Positions 44,587 to 52,747 of a stretch of 64,000 nucleotides of DNA are shown here, piece by piece; position 1 is the stretch's first letter; the number at the start of each line of letters is the position of its first letter. Position numbers and translations under genes: made by a program. This stretch comes from JACCZX01 sp963786295. GTDB taxonomy: Bacteria; Pseudomonadota; Gammaproteobacteria; Burkholderiales; Burkholderiaceae_F. Below the pieces are notes generated by a model. The model saw nothing but the letters and a program-made list of their open reading frames with translations, made no database searches and was not told where the DNA came from. The stretch is from assembly GCA_963786295.1 (NCBI GenBank), contig CAWAYV010000013.1:26136-90135 (forward strand). Direction: 5' to 3'.

Positions 44587-45659
44587 CGCACGCGCTCCGA
44601 CTTCATGAACACCTTCTGGCGCCGGAACGTGTCCTGCTTGTACAGCGGGAAGGTGCTCAGGTACTGGCGCACCTTCAGCCAGCGACCGTAGATGCCAAGC
44701 GGTTCGAACACAATCACCAGCACCAGAATCAGACCGAACACAGTCGGCTCGAGCCCGGTTTGATGCCCGATCGCGGCCGGCAAATGATCTTTGGCCACTG
44801 CGATCAACTGTGGCAGTGCGATCACGAAGATCGCACCGAAAACTGCGCCGTGCAGTGAGCCGATGCCGCCGATAAAGATCATCATCGCGAGCTCGATCGA
44901 AACAACGATTCCGAACTGCTCCGGGCTGATGAATTGGAGCTTGTGCGCGTACAGCGCGCCGGCAAGTCCGGTGATGGCAGCTGACAACGCGAACGCGATG
45001 GTCTTGTAGCGCGCCAGATGAATGCCCATGCTCTGCGCCGAAATCTCTGAGTCGCGGATCGCGATGAATGCGCGTCCGGTCGGAGACCGCAGGAGGTTGA
45101 GCACGCCGAGCATCACGAGCACGACGGCCGCGAGCGCCACGTAGTAAAGCTTCCACTCCTGATCGATGCGAATGCCGGCGAGATCGATCGAGCGCACCGT
45201 CATGCCGAGGCTGCCCCGTGTCACCGATTCCCAGCGCGTCAGCACCTCCACGACGATGAAGCCGAACGCCATCGTCGCGATCGCGAGATAGATGCCGCTC
45301 AGCCGCAGCGCCGGCAGTCCGATGGCGATGCCGGCCAAGCCTGCAAGCGCGACGGCGGCGACGATCGACCAGACGAACGGCACGCCATTCGCCACCAGCA
45401 CCGCTTCGGTATACGCACCGATTGCAAGGAACGCCGCGTGGCCGAGCGATACCTGGCCCGTGTAGCCGGTGAGCAGCATCAGTCCGACGCCAACGATGCT
45501 GTAGATGCAGATGAATGTGAGCTGCGACAGGTAATACTCAGGCAGCAACGTCGGCGCGACCAGCAATGCCAGCGCGAGCAGCCCGTACCAGAACACCTGA
45601 CCGCCATGCCTAAACAACCGGATGTCCTGGTCGTAATTAGTTTTGAAGACGAAGCGCAT
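44583..45659 (-). CDS. ABC transporter permease, LivM type
   Basis: 358 residues, eight or more helices. ICIYSIVGVGLMLLTGYTGQ, VSLGHAAFLAIGAYTEAVLV, GLPALRLSGIYLAIATMAFG and SLHGAVFGAIFVIALPQLIA are LivM hallmarks. A C-terminal cytoplasmic extension of ~50 residues (RWLKVRQYLSTFPLYKQDTF) is longer than in E. coli LivM but common in Burkholderiales. Lies 10 bases behind the LivH-type gene. Confidence 0.94.
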   Translation of the reverse strand: MRFVFKTNYDQDIRLFRHGGQVFWYGLLALALLVAPTLLPEYYLSQLTFICIYSIVGVGLMLLTGYTGQVSLGHAAFLAIGAYTEAVLVANGVPFVWSIVAAVALAGLAGIAIGLPALRLSGIYLAIATMAFGFIVVEVLTRWESVTRGSLGMTVRSIDLAGIRIDQEWKLYYVALAAVVLVMLGVLNLLRSPTGRAFIAIRDSEISAQSMGIHLARYKTIAFALSAAITGLAGALYAHKLQFISPEQFGIVVSIELAMMIFIGGIGSLHGAVFGAIFVIALPQLIAVAKDHLPAAIGHQTGLEPTVFGLILVLVIVFEPLGIYGRWLKVRQYLSTFPLYKQDTFRRQKVFMKSERVR

Positions 45660-45669
45660 CGGCGGTCCT

Positions 45670-46548
45670 TCAGACTTTCTTGCGCAGCTGTGCGCCGAAG
45701 AGTCCCTGCGGTCGAATCACCAGCACGAGCAGGACGACGACATAGGCAGCAACGTCCTTGAATCCCTCGGGCAGATAGAAGCCGGAGAGCGACTCAACGA
45801 GACCGATGATCAGACCACCGGCGATCGCGCCGGGGATGCTGCCGAAGCCACCGATCACCGCGGCCGGAAACGCCTTCAGGCCGATGAAGCCCATGTTCAT
45901 ATGCACGAACGTCAGCGGCGCGAGCAATATCCCCGCGAACGCGGCGACGCCGGCGCTGATCGCCCAAACGATCGAATTGACGCGCGCGACCGGAATGCCC
46001 ATGTAGTAGGCAGCAAGCTGATTCTGCGAAGCCGCCTGCATCGCAACGCCGACGCGCGTGAAGCGAAAGAACCCGTAGAGCGCCGCACACAGCGCCAGCG
46101 TCATCACGATGACGGCCAGCTGCTCGGCCGATGCCGCCAGACCTGCGACCCGCACCACCTCGCCCGAATACGGCGCACGAAGTGCGTAGGTCTCCGTGCC
46201 CCAACCCGGCACCATGCTGACCACGCCGCGCAGCACGAAGCCGATGCCGATCGTGACCATCACGATCGCGAACTGCGGCTGTCCCAACACGCGCCGCAAG
46301 ACGATGCGATCGACGCCGGCACCGAACGCCGCCAATACGACGACCGCCACGATCACTGCCATCCAGAACGGCAACCCGAACGTCGTCAGCGCGGTCAGCG
46401 CGACGAAGCCGCCCAACATCATCAGGTCGCCCTGCGCGAAGTTGACGGTCTCGGTTGCCTTGTAGATCAGCGTGAAGCCGAGCGCGATCAGCCCGAGCAC
46501 GCACCCCATCGCAATACCGCTGACAACAAGCTGAAGGAACTGAGTCAC
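45670..46548 (-). CDS. ABC transporter permease, LivH type
   Basis: 292 residues. GTG start at 46548. GIAMGCVLGLIALGFTLIYK, TVNFAQGDLMMLGGFVALTA and GAFAGILLAPLTFVHMNMGF-like helices are typical; PAAVIGGFGSIPGAIAGGLI is the LivH signature. First gene of the operon livH-livM-livG-livF-ligase-livK. A hairpin directly upstream (46550-46577) includes the ribosome site. Confidence 0.94.
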   Translation of the reverse strand: MTQFLQLVVSGIAMGCVLGLIALGFTLIYKATETVNFAQGDLMMLGGFVALTALTTFGLPFWMAVIVAVVVLAAFGAGVDRIVLRRVLGQPQFAIVMVTIGIGFVLRGVVSMVPGWGTETYALRAPYSGEVVRVAGLAASAEQLAVIVMTLALCAALYGFFRFTRVGVAMQAASQNQLAAYYMGIPVARVNSIVWAISAGVAAFAGILLAPLTFVHMNMGFIGLKAFPAAVIGGFGSIPGAIAGGLIIGLVESLSGFYLPEGFKDVAAYVVVLLVLVIRPQGLFGAQLRKKV

Positions 46549-46549
46549 G

Positions 46550-46577
46550 ATTCGCCGCCTGAATTGATGCGGCGAAT
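46550..46577 (-). promoter_or_regulatory. 5'-UTR hairpin covering the livH-type ribosome site
   Basis: Minus-strand sense: ATTCGCCGC, ten-base loop, GCGGCGAAT, then CG and the GTG start. The 9-bp arms are perfect. The second arm together with the preceding AGGC contains the only GG-rich ribosome site (AGGCGGCG), so pairing would hide it. Confidence 0.5.
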
Positions 46578-46726
46578 TGTTAGCGCGACAAATCAGTCTG
46601 TCAGTCGTTTGGGCGACGTCGCCCGGACGACAATGCGTGCTCGTCCTCCACTGCTGGCTTTCTAACGGCGCACGTTCGTGTTTCCAACACTTTTGGACTC
46701 ACCACATTGATCGGCTTGCCAGCCGC

Positions 46727-47401
46727 CTAAGCGCGAAAGTTACGCAGTCGTTCGAGATCAAGGACCGTGACACCAACGCGCTCAATACTTAGGATGCCTT
46801 GCTCTTCAAGAAACTTCAGCGCCTCATTGGTCCGTTGACGAGATAGACCGGCTAATTCGGCGATCTCGTCCTGCGTGATGACGAGCGTTCGCTGCGTTCC
46901 GGGAGAGAGAATCGGATTAAACAGCGAGGCGAGTGACAGCGCGACCCGACCATTCGGATCGAGCAAGCGGTCGCGGCCCGCAAGAGCGATGAACTGCGCC
47001 AGCCGCTCGTTTAGCGTGTCGATGATGAAGCGGTTAAACGCGATGTTTTCGTCCAGCAGCGACATGAACAGGTCGCGCGGTACGAATGCGAGCTCGGCGT
47101 TGTTCAACACCACGCCTTCGTATTGGCGGGGTGTTCGCTTGATCACCGAGCCCTCGCCGAACCAGGCGCCGCTACCGACCGCAACGAACGTCGTGGCGTG
47201 CCCGTCCGGCCCGAACATCGTCATCTTCCCGAGTCCATCGACGATGCCCATCCAGTAATCGACGACTTCTCCGACGTGGAACAGGTAGCTGCCTTTGGGA
47301 TAGATGCGCGAAAACGTTTCCGCTTCCACGCGACGTCGCTGCTCGGGCGAAAGTCCTTTGACCCACGCCGCATCGGCGAGCACCTTGGCGAGTTTCGACA
47401 T
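46727..47401 (-). CDS. Crp/Fnr-family transcriptional regulator
   Basis: 224 residues from ATG 47401. cAMP-binding-like N-domain: SRIYPKGSYLFHVGEVVDYW, VGSGAWFGEGSVIKRTPRQY; dimer helix around IAFNRFIIDTLNERLAQFIA; C-terminal HTH QDEIAELAGLSRQRTNEALK with the wing LSIERVGVTVLDL. It lacks the N-terminal Cys cluster of Fnr. Read in the same direction as the liv-type operon, 178 bases upstream of it, so it is a likely regulator of that operon. Confidence 0.92.
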   Translation of the reverse strand: MSKLAKVLADAAWVKGLSPEQRRRVEAETFSRIYPKGSYLFHVGEVVDYWMGIVDGLGKMTMFGPDGHATTFVAVGSGAWFGEGSVIKRTPRQYEGVVLNNAELAFVPRDLFMSLLDENIAFNRFIIDTLNERLAQFIALAGRDRLLDPNGRVALSLASLFNPILSPGTQRTLVITQDEIAELAGLSRQRTNEALKFLEEQGILSIERVGVTVLDLERLRNFRA

Positions 47402-47513
47402 TGCTTCAGGTAGCAAACGAGCGATTGAGCGCGCCGCACACACGTACAGCGAGCGAGAGGTGATACTAAGCGATGGGCTGCATGGCTCGGCGGTTAGCTA
47501 ACAAGTAATCATG

Positions 47514-47573
47514 GTCCGCTTGCGGCCGGAAGCAGTCCCCGACGGGCATTGTTCAACCTGCCCGTTAGCGGAC
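47514..47573. repeat. nested palindromic element in the gap between two genes
   Basis: GTCCGCT (47514-47520) pairs with AGCGGAC (47567-47573), and inside ACGGGC (47542-47547) pairs with GCCCGT (47560-47565). GCTT/AAGC around GGCC forms a further small stem on the left. Located in the 47402-47678 gap, which has no gene. Could be a dispersed repeat or attC-like remnant (GTTAGCG core); not a terminator. Confidence 0.4.
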
Positions 47574-47678
47574 GCTGCCGTCGGTAGCTATATCTACTAC
47601 TACAGGGCGTGATATCAATCTTGGCTTGCGCTTGGGCGCAACATTCCCGCGTCGAAACAACTTGCAGGTATCCGTCCA

Positions 47679-48077
47679 ATGAGAACTGCTTTACAGACAT
47701 CCACATCCGTCCTGACCGTGCTGCTGCTGGCTGGTTGCGTGACGGACGCCGCAACACGTCTCGCGTATGACATCGAGCACGGAGCGGGCCGCGTTGGCCG
47801 TGCCGATGGAGCCCGGTATACGCTGGTACACCGCGTTCCCTCAAGCGCGAGCGAGTGTGTCGGACCGTACCGCGTGCAACTTGACAAGGTCGGTGCCATC
47901 ATCGTTTGGTGCAAAGACGCCGCGGGCGACACCACAGTGTCCAGCCACAGTACGTCCTATCACGCTCGGTTCGTCGACACTGTCGAAACCCGAATAGTGG
48001 ACAAGCCAGCTAAGGAGGCGTTAGTCATTGATCTGGAGCGACGAGGCGGCCGAGTTGTGATCGTTAGCGTCAGGTGA
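47679..48077 (+). CDS. hypothetical lipoprotein
   Basis: 132 residues. Signal peptide with lipobox LLAGC (residues 16-20), then a short mature domain: AATRLAYDIEHGAGRVGRAD, YTLVHRVPSSASECVGPYRV and a Lys/Arg-containing beta-rich end (ALVIDLERRGGRVVIVSVR). No family recognised. Followed by a small gene after ~50 bases. Confidence 0.7.
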   Translation: MRTALQTSTSVLTVLLLAGCVTDAATRLAYDIEHGAGRVGRADGARYTLVHRVPSSASECVGPYRVQLDKVGAIIVWCKDAAGDTTVSSHSTSYHARFVDTVETRIVDKPAKEALVIDLERRGGRVVIVSVR

Positions 48078-48137
48078 AGTGGTGTCGCACAGGAGCAGGT
48101 GACGAAGCATCATCGCGAAGGAAACGCCATGGATACG

Positions 48138-48184
48138 GACCTCGATTCAATGTCGCGAAATTAAGACCTCGATTCAATGTCGCG
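48138..48184 (+). repeat. 20-bp direct repeat, period 27
   Basis: GACCTCGATTCAATGTCGCG occurs at 48138-48157 and again at 48165-48184. The 27-base unit carries an in-frame TAA, so the frame starting at the upstream ATG (48129, MDTDLDSMSRN) stops at once, while the same residues restart in the second copy. This looks like a recent small duplication at the 5' end of the next gene. Confidence 0.85.
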
Positions 48185-48434
48185 CGAACAGTTAGTCGCC
48201 GAGGTGCGGAAGCTCCGAAAGGGAATTCGCGAGCATCGCGATAGTACTGAGCATGAACTCTGCTGGCATCATCCGAATCTTTGGGCGTTGTTGCCCGAAA
48301 GATCAGATCCCGTGCCGGTTGTGCCGGAGTGGCCGCAATTCATGGCGGGCTGCATCCGATATCGGCAGTCTCTAGACGAGCAGGCGCCGAACGCTCCCCG
48401 CACAAAGAAACCCCATGACAAGGATGATGCCTAG
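48177..48434 (+). CDS. conserved small protein (5' end duplicated)
   Basis: 85 residues from ATG 48177. MSREQLVAEVRKLRKGIREH, DSTEHELCWHHPNLWALLPE and PQFMAGCIRYRQSLDEQAPN resemble a small uncharacterised family I have seen in proteobacteria; Trp-His-His and Cys residues suggest metal binding, but no function is known. The 27-base duplication upstream would have moved the original start from 48129. Lys/Asp tail. Confidence 0.75.
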   Translation: MSREQLVAEVRKLRKGIREHRDSTEHELCWHHPNLWALLPERSDPVPVVPEWPQFMAGCIRYRQSLDEQAPNAPRTKKPHDKDDA

Positions 48435-48464
48435 CAACGTGTTGGAGCGCTCAACGCGATGAGG

Positions 48465-49013
48465 TCAAAGTGTTCGCGAAGTGGATTCACGCGCAGGCGC
48501 GTTCGCATCGCCGACCCGAGAGCGGACGTGGTAGCTCACGATTGCGGAAGTAATTTCAGATCGCTTGGCGCCGGCAAGTTTCCCAGGCGTACCGGCAGCG
48601 ATTTCGATCTGCTGCGAGAGCACCGATCGAATCTTGCGCCAGCCGATGTACTGAAGTGCAGCGAACACGGTCACTGCAATCGCTTGTGCGACGATGAACG
48701 CAGTGCCGAAAAAATTTAAAGATATCCAACCGCTCACCAGCAATACGACACTGCCGCCGACCCAAAGCAGGTTCCCGATGATCGTCACTCGCACTCTGGA
48801 CAGCGATAGCTGGTCGTCCGTGGCAACCCACGCGACAAATGCGGCGATCGGAAACAAGGCGAGTCCCGCGCACTGAAGCCACGGCCTAGGCACTTCCAGC
48901 AATGGCGAAAGTAAATCAGCGCCGAGCGAAAGCAGCAATCCCACTCCGACGCAGGTCACGGCATCAATCGTCAGTACACGACGCAGAAAGCTGTCGATCG
49001 AAGCAGTCGTCAT
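48465..49013 (-). CDS. four-helix membrane protein
   Basis: 182 residues from ATG 49013 (GAGGAT site upstream). Helices: VTCVGVGLLLSLGADLLSPL, CAGLALFPIAAFVAWVATDD, IIGNLLWVGGSVVLLVSGWI and FGTAFIVAQAIAVTVFAALQ, an arrangement typical of small SPW-/DoxX-like integral proteins. Cytoplasmic C-terminus. Function unknown. Transcribed divergently from the MocR-type gene, with ~200 bases between starts, so it is a candidate target. Confidence 0.75.
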   Translation of the reverse strand: MTTASIDSFLRRVLTIDAVTCVGVGLLLSLGADLLSPLLEVPRPWLQCAGLALFPIAAFVAWVATDDQLSLSRVRVTIIGNLLWVGGSVVLLVSGWISLNFFGTAFIVAQAIAVTVFAALQYIGWRKIRSVLSQQIEIAAGTPGKLAGAKRSEITSAIVSYHVRSRVGDANAPARESTSRTL

Positions 49014-49171
49014 GTCATCCTCGTTGAGTGCAACACAGCGCATGCGAACCGTTGCAGCATGAGCCGCCCAGTTGCCAGTGCGTACGGGATTAGCGACAAA
49101 CTCGAACTGTGGCAGCTACTTGAACAACAGCATCGTGGCTTCTGTTGCTGGCACATAGACTAGATGCTAGG

Positions 49172-49221
49172 GTGGTACGTTGAGAAGTACCACTTTAGTC
49201 GCGCCTGTATAGACCACTTTA
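49172..49221 (+). promoter_or_regulatory. candidate MocR operator: inverted plus direct half-sites
   Basis: GTGGTAC (49172-49178) and GTACCAC (49187-49193) form an inverted repeat with an eight-base spacer. ACCACTTTA occurs at 49189-49197 and again at 49213-49221, 24 bases apart, the second touching the ATG at 49221. MocR/PdxR regulators typically bind direct and inverted half-sites close to their own start. Confidence 0.5.
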
Positions 49222-50624
49222 TGACGGATCTGCTCGTTTCCATTAATCGATCGAGCAAAGTGCCGCTTCGCCTTCAGTTGGAGCGTGAACTGCGACACGC
49301 GATCCGGACTGGTCGGTTGGGAGCCGGTGCCGCTTTGCCTTCAACGCGCTCGCTCGCGACCGATCTTGAGTTGTCTCGCGGCTCAGTGGTTGAGGCATAC
49401 GAGCAACTCACGGCAGAAGGCTATCTGACATCGGTCCCTGGGTCGGCAACCCGAGTGGCTGCTCGCCAGCCAGAGATCACAGCGTCCGCGTCGACGCCCG
49501 CAATTGCGTTTTCGCCGCGTCATGACTTCCGACCTGGGCTGCCCGACTTGTCGCTATTTCCTCGGCAGGCGTGGCTCGCATGCATGCGTCGAGTGCTGAA
49601 TGCGGACAGCGACGTATTCGACTATCCCGATCCGAGCGGTGCGCTTAGTCTTCGCGCTGCGCTTGCTTCGTACCTTAACCGAGCACGAGCCACCGTTGCA
49701 CATGCCGATCGAATCATCGTGTGTGGCGGAGTTTCACAAGGATTCGATCTGATCTGTCGCGTATTGCGCGATTCTGGTGCGCGCAGCGTAGCCGTTGAGG
49801 ATCCGGCGCCGTCGATTCAATCCGCACGCATTCAGGCTGCTGGTCTTGTTGCTCAACGCGTTCCAGTTGACGCTGAAGGGATCGTCGTAGATCGCTTGAA
49901 TCGCATTGATGCGAATGCAGTGTTAGTCACGCCAGCCCATCAATTTCCCTACGGTGTAGTCCTTTCGCCGCAACGGCGCGCTGCCTTGCTTGACTGGGCC
50001 GCGCGCCGCGAAGCACTGATTATCGAGGACGACTATGACGCGGAGTACCGTTACGACCGCGAGCCGATCGGTGCGATGCAAGGGCTCGCGCCGGATCGTG
50101 TCTTGTATATGGGCACAGCGAGCAAGACGTTAGCACCAGCGCTGCGACTCGGCTGGTTGCTCGCACCGGCGGATCTCGTAGCGACGCTTAAGCAAGCAAA
50201 GCTGATCAGCGATCGCGGCTCGCCGGGCCTCGAACAGGCCGCGTTTGCCGAACTTCTCGAGCGCGGCGACATGGATCGTCATCTGCGAAGAACACGACTG
50301 ATCTATCGACGTCGGCGTGACGCGATGGTAGCGGCGCTGAACAAGTACCTTCCGGATGTACACATCCATGGCGTTGCGGCCGGTCTGCACGTTCTGATTG
50401 AGCTGTGGCAGGGCATTGATGAGCTAGCGTTGGTGCAGGCGGCCAAAGAGCAATCGATACGTGTGGAGGCGGCGAGCGCGTACCTCACTCGGCCAAGGAC
50501 AAGCCCCCCTGGCTTGTTGCTCGGTTACAGCTCTCTATCGGAAGAATCGATACCAAAGGCGGTCAAGGCGCTGGCGTCGGTAGTCGCGCAATTCAGCGCT
50601 CGCCGAGGTCGTCGCCGAGCGTGA
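49221..50624 (+). CDS. MocR-family regulator (GntR HTH plus aminotransferase-like domain)
   Basis: 467 residues from ATG 49221. N-terminal GntR winged helix: VPLRLQLERELRHAIRTGRL, LPSTRSLATDLELSRGSVVE. C-terminal fold-type I aminotransferase-like domain: ITPAHQFPYGVVLSPQRRAA-like segment, IIEDDYDAEYRYDREPIGAM and the PLP Lys in YMGTASKTLAPALRLGWL. The domain binds PLP or a PLP adduct, not catalysis. Regulates vitamin B6, GABA or amino-acid genes in known cases. Target here could be itself, the divergent membrane gene or the hydrolase downstream. Confidence 0.92.
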   Translation: MTDLLVSINRSSKVPLRLQLERELRHAIRTGRLGAGAALPSTRSLATDLELSRGSVVEAYEQLTAEGYLTSVPGSATRVAARQPEITASASTPAIAFSPRHDFRPGLPDLSLFPRQAWLACMRRVLNADSDVFDYPDPSGALSLRAALASYLNRARATVAHADRIIVCGGVSQGFDLICRVLRDSGARSVAVEDPAPSIQSARIQAAGLVAQRVPVDAEGIVVDRLNRIDANAVLVTPAHQFPYGVVLSPQRRAALLDWAARREALIIEDDYDAEYRYDREPIGAMQGLAPDRVLYMGTASKTLAPALRLGWLLAPADLVATLKQAKLISDRGSPGLEQAAFAELLERGDMDRHLRRTRLIYRRRRDAMVAALNKYLPDVHIHGVAAGLHVLIELWQGIDELALVQAAKEQSIRVEAASAYLTRPRTSPPGLLLGYSSLSEESIPKAVKALASVVAQFSARRGRRRA

Positions 50625-50910
50625 CTGTCACGCGGCCCATTGAGTGGGCTACGAAGTATTGAAGCGGCGCTTAGTTATGGAGCTAGCACGGCTCGACGAA
50701 TCCGTTTCCGACTGCGCATAGCGTGCGATCGTGATTAGCGTTTCATTGAAATGCTTCAACTGTAATTTGATTGTTGTTCGTAATGATCCTATGGTATTTC
50801 GGCGCTGGGCACAGAGCGATCGCCGAGGTGCTGTGCAGTGTGGCTCATTGAAAGCCGCAGCCCTTCAGACGCGAGCTCGAGAGTTCAGCAGCTCATGAAG
50901 GGAGCAGCTT
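50625..50910. other. intergenic region, no gene seen
   Basis: 286 bases, AT-richer around 50745-50800 (GTAATTTGATTG) than its surroundings, which may hold the promoter of the hydrolase gene. No ORF, hairpin with T run or RNA motif recognised. Confidence 0.5.
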
Positions 50911-51798
50911 ATGCAAGAACGATTTGAGTTTGAAAGCGGAGGCGAAACGCTCGTCGGCACACTTTTCGTGCCTCCCACGAGCGCGGTTGGTGTGGTCGTC
51001 ACGTCCGGGCCTCTGACGTCGGTCAAAGAACAGGCCGCTGGAGCCTATGCGAAGGCGATGGCGCAGCGCGGCTTCGCGGCCCTCGCCTTTGACCACCGCT
51101 ACTTTGGTGAAAGCGGCGGGCAGCCGCGTCAGTTCGAGAACCCCTCCGCAAAGATCGAAGACATTAAGAACGCCGCGACGGCGCTCCTCTCTGACGAGCG
51201 ATTCAGCGATCGTCCAATCTTCGGCATTGGGATCTGTTTCGGCGCGGGTCCAATGGTACGTGCCGTATCGGAGGATGCTCGGTTTCGCGGAGTGGCAGGT
51301 GTTGCCGGGGTCTATACAGACGCTGCTAAGACTCGGGCAGCAGCGGGCGCCAACTTCCAGAATCTCATAGACGCCGCGCGTCAGGCCGAGCGCACGTGGC
51401 AGGAGACCGGCGTGGCCGAGACGATTCCGGCCGTGGCGCCCGAGGGCGGCAATGTCGCGATGCCGTTACGCGAGGCCTACGAGTTTTACGGCACACAACG
51501 GGGTGCGGTACCGAACTACGTGAACGGGTTCGCCGTGCAGTCGCGCGCCTACCTCCTTCCGTTCGACGCGATGGGAGCTGCAGCCACCGTGAAGGTGCCG
51601 GTTATCGTCGTGCACTCGGAAAGAGCGCTGCTGCCTGACCTTGCGCGCGATTTCTATCAGCGCGTGCGTGGGGAAAAGTATGAGCTGTGGCTTCAGTCTG
51701 AGGGACAGATCGACTTTTACGACGATGCACGGCTGATCGCGGCCTCCACCGACGTCGTGGCGAAACGGTTCGGCGCTCAGGCGTTCGTTAACGTCTGA
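50911..51798 (+). CDS. alpha/beta hydrolase, dienelactone-hydrolase-like
   Basis: 295 residues. GGETLVGTLFVPPTSAVGVV, FAALAFDHRYFGESGGQPRQ (oxyanion/cap region) and the nucleophile elbow GIGICFGAGP, where Cys replaces the usual Ser (G-x-C-x-G), are visible. A cap-like helical insert and the C-terminal EGQIDFYDD are typical of this COG1073-like group. The acid is probably in VVHSERALLPDLA. Substrate unknown. The 3' end overlaps the convergent PEP-CTERM gene by 22 bases. Confidence 0.85.
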   Translation: MQERFEFESGGETLVGTLFVPPTSAVGVVVTSGPLTSVKEQAAGAYAKAMAQRGFAALAFDHRYFGESGGQPRQFENPSAKIEDIKNAATALLSDERFSDRPIFGIGICFGAGPMVRAVSEDARFRGVAGVAGVYTDAAKTRAAAGANFQNLIDAARQAERTWQETGVAETIPAVAPEGGNVAMPLREAYEFYGTQRGAVPNYVNGFAVQSRAYLLPFDAMGAAATVKVPVIVVHSERALLPDLARDFYQRVRGEKYELWLQSEGQIDFYDDARLIAASTDVVAKRFGAQAFVNV

Positions 51799-52439
51799 TC
51801 GGCCTGGTCGGCGCGCTCGGAGCCACCGCGCCGTCGCATCATGCCTAGGGCGACCAAGCCTAACGCGAGTAGCGCATAGCTCCCCGGTTCGGGGACAGTC
51901 GTGAAGTTCAGATTGTCGAACCCTTCCTGCTCGGTCGTCGTCTGGAAGATCGCGAAGCTGAACGGCGGAAGACCCGCCAGCGACAGAAGGTTGCCCGGCG
52001 ACGTGGTCGCGTTGTCGAACGCCTCGACCACGGCGATCACCTGAAACTCGTTGGGATTTCCGGTCGGTGCCACTGCGATCAGCCGGATCACGTCGGCTAT
52101 TTCAGCGGCGGCGGAGTCGGAGTTCACGCTGATGGCCGTGATCGGGGTCGAGAACGACATCAACACATCGTTCAAGCCACCACCGAACGCCACGGCGATG
52201 TTGGGTGGAGACACCGCGCTGCTCGCGAAGATTGAAAAGTTCGGATCGAAGTTTGAAAAGGTGAAGGGAGCCGCGATTGCATTCGGGATGTTGCCGGTCG
52301 CGAACGTCACGCCGCTGGCGGCAAGTACGTTACCGTTCTGATTACCTGCCGCTAGGTTGTCGAAGTCGATGAGCACGGCCGACGCCGGTTGCGCCGCTCC
52401 GACGAGGGCGAAGAGAGCTGCAGTCAGTACACGGCGCAT
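51777..52439 (-). CDS. PEP-CTERM-sorted exported protein
   Basis: 220 residues from ATG 52439 (AAGGAGAC upstream). Signal peptide MRRVLTAALFALVGAAQPAS; Gly/Asn/Ala/Thr-rich middle (LIDFDNLAAGNQNGNVLAAS). The C-terminus has VPEPGSYALLALGLVALGMM plus RRR, the PEP-CTERM anchor recognised by exosortase. Usually surface or exopolysaccharide-associated; no exosortase gene is in the window. Confidence 0.92.
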   Translation of the reverse strand: MRRVLTAALFALVGAAQPASAVLIDFDNLAAGNQNGNVLAASGVTFATGNIPNAIAAPFTFSNFDPNFSIFASSAVSPPNIAVAFGGGLNDVLMSFSTPITAISVNSDSAAAEIADVIRLIAVAPTGNPNEFQVIAVVEAFDNATTSPGNLLSLAGLPPFSFAIFQTTTEQEGFDNLNFTTVPEPGSYALLALGLVALGMMRRRGGSERADQADQTLTNA

Positions 52440-52747
52440 TTTGGTCTCCTTGAGAATGGGAAGCGTGGTTTCAGCTTCATCGTGGTTTCCTCGATCCAAA
52501 AAACTACTTGGACTGCGCAGCCCGACCACACGCATTGAGCATGCCAACTTCATGTGAAACGTCACACCATATTGTTTGTAGAGTGTTTTTTCAGAAAGGT
52601 GGAAGGGGCGGCCGCCGCGCAGTCAGGGAAATGTAAGATTTCGCGACAAGCCATGGCAAGCAGTGCGATACGTGTAGGAGTCCGCTGCGATATTGGCCCG
52701 GCCGACGAAGGTCGACCCGAAGCGGACACGACCAAGCGATCGGCGAC
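52440..52747. other. 308-base gap between PEP-CTERM gene and hydrolase
   Basis: Contains AT-rich stretches (TTGTTTGTAGAGTGTTTTTT near 52573) likely to hold the promoter of the PEP-CTERM gene on the minus strand. Two short open frames are present but show no protein-like features. No RNA or repeat seen. Confidence 0.5.

Noticed and set aside
45643..46665. 340-codon plus-strand open frame opposite livM/livH
   Set aside because: Low-complexity Arg/Asp/His composition and complete overlap with two clear permease genes.
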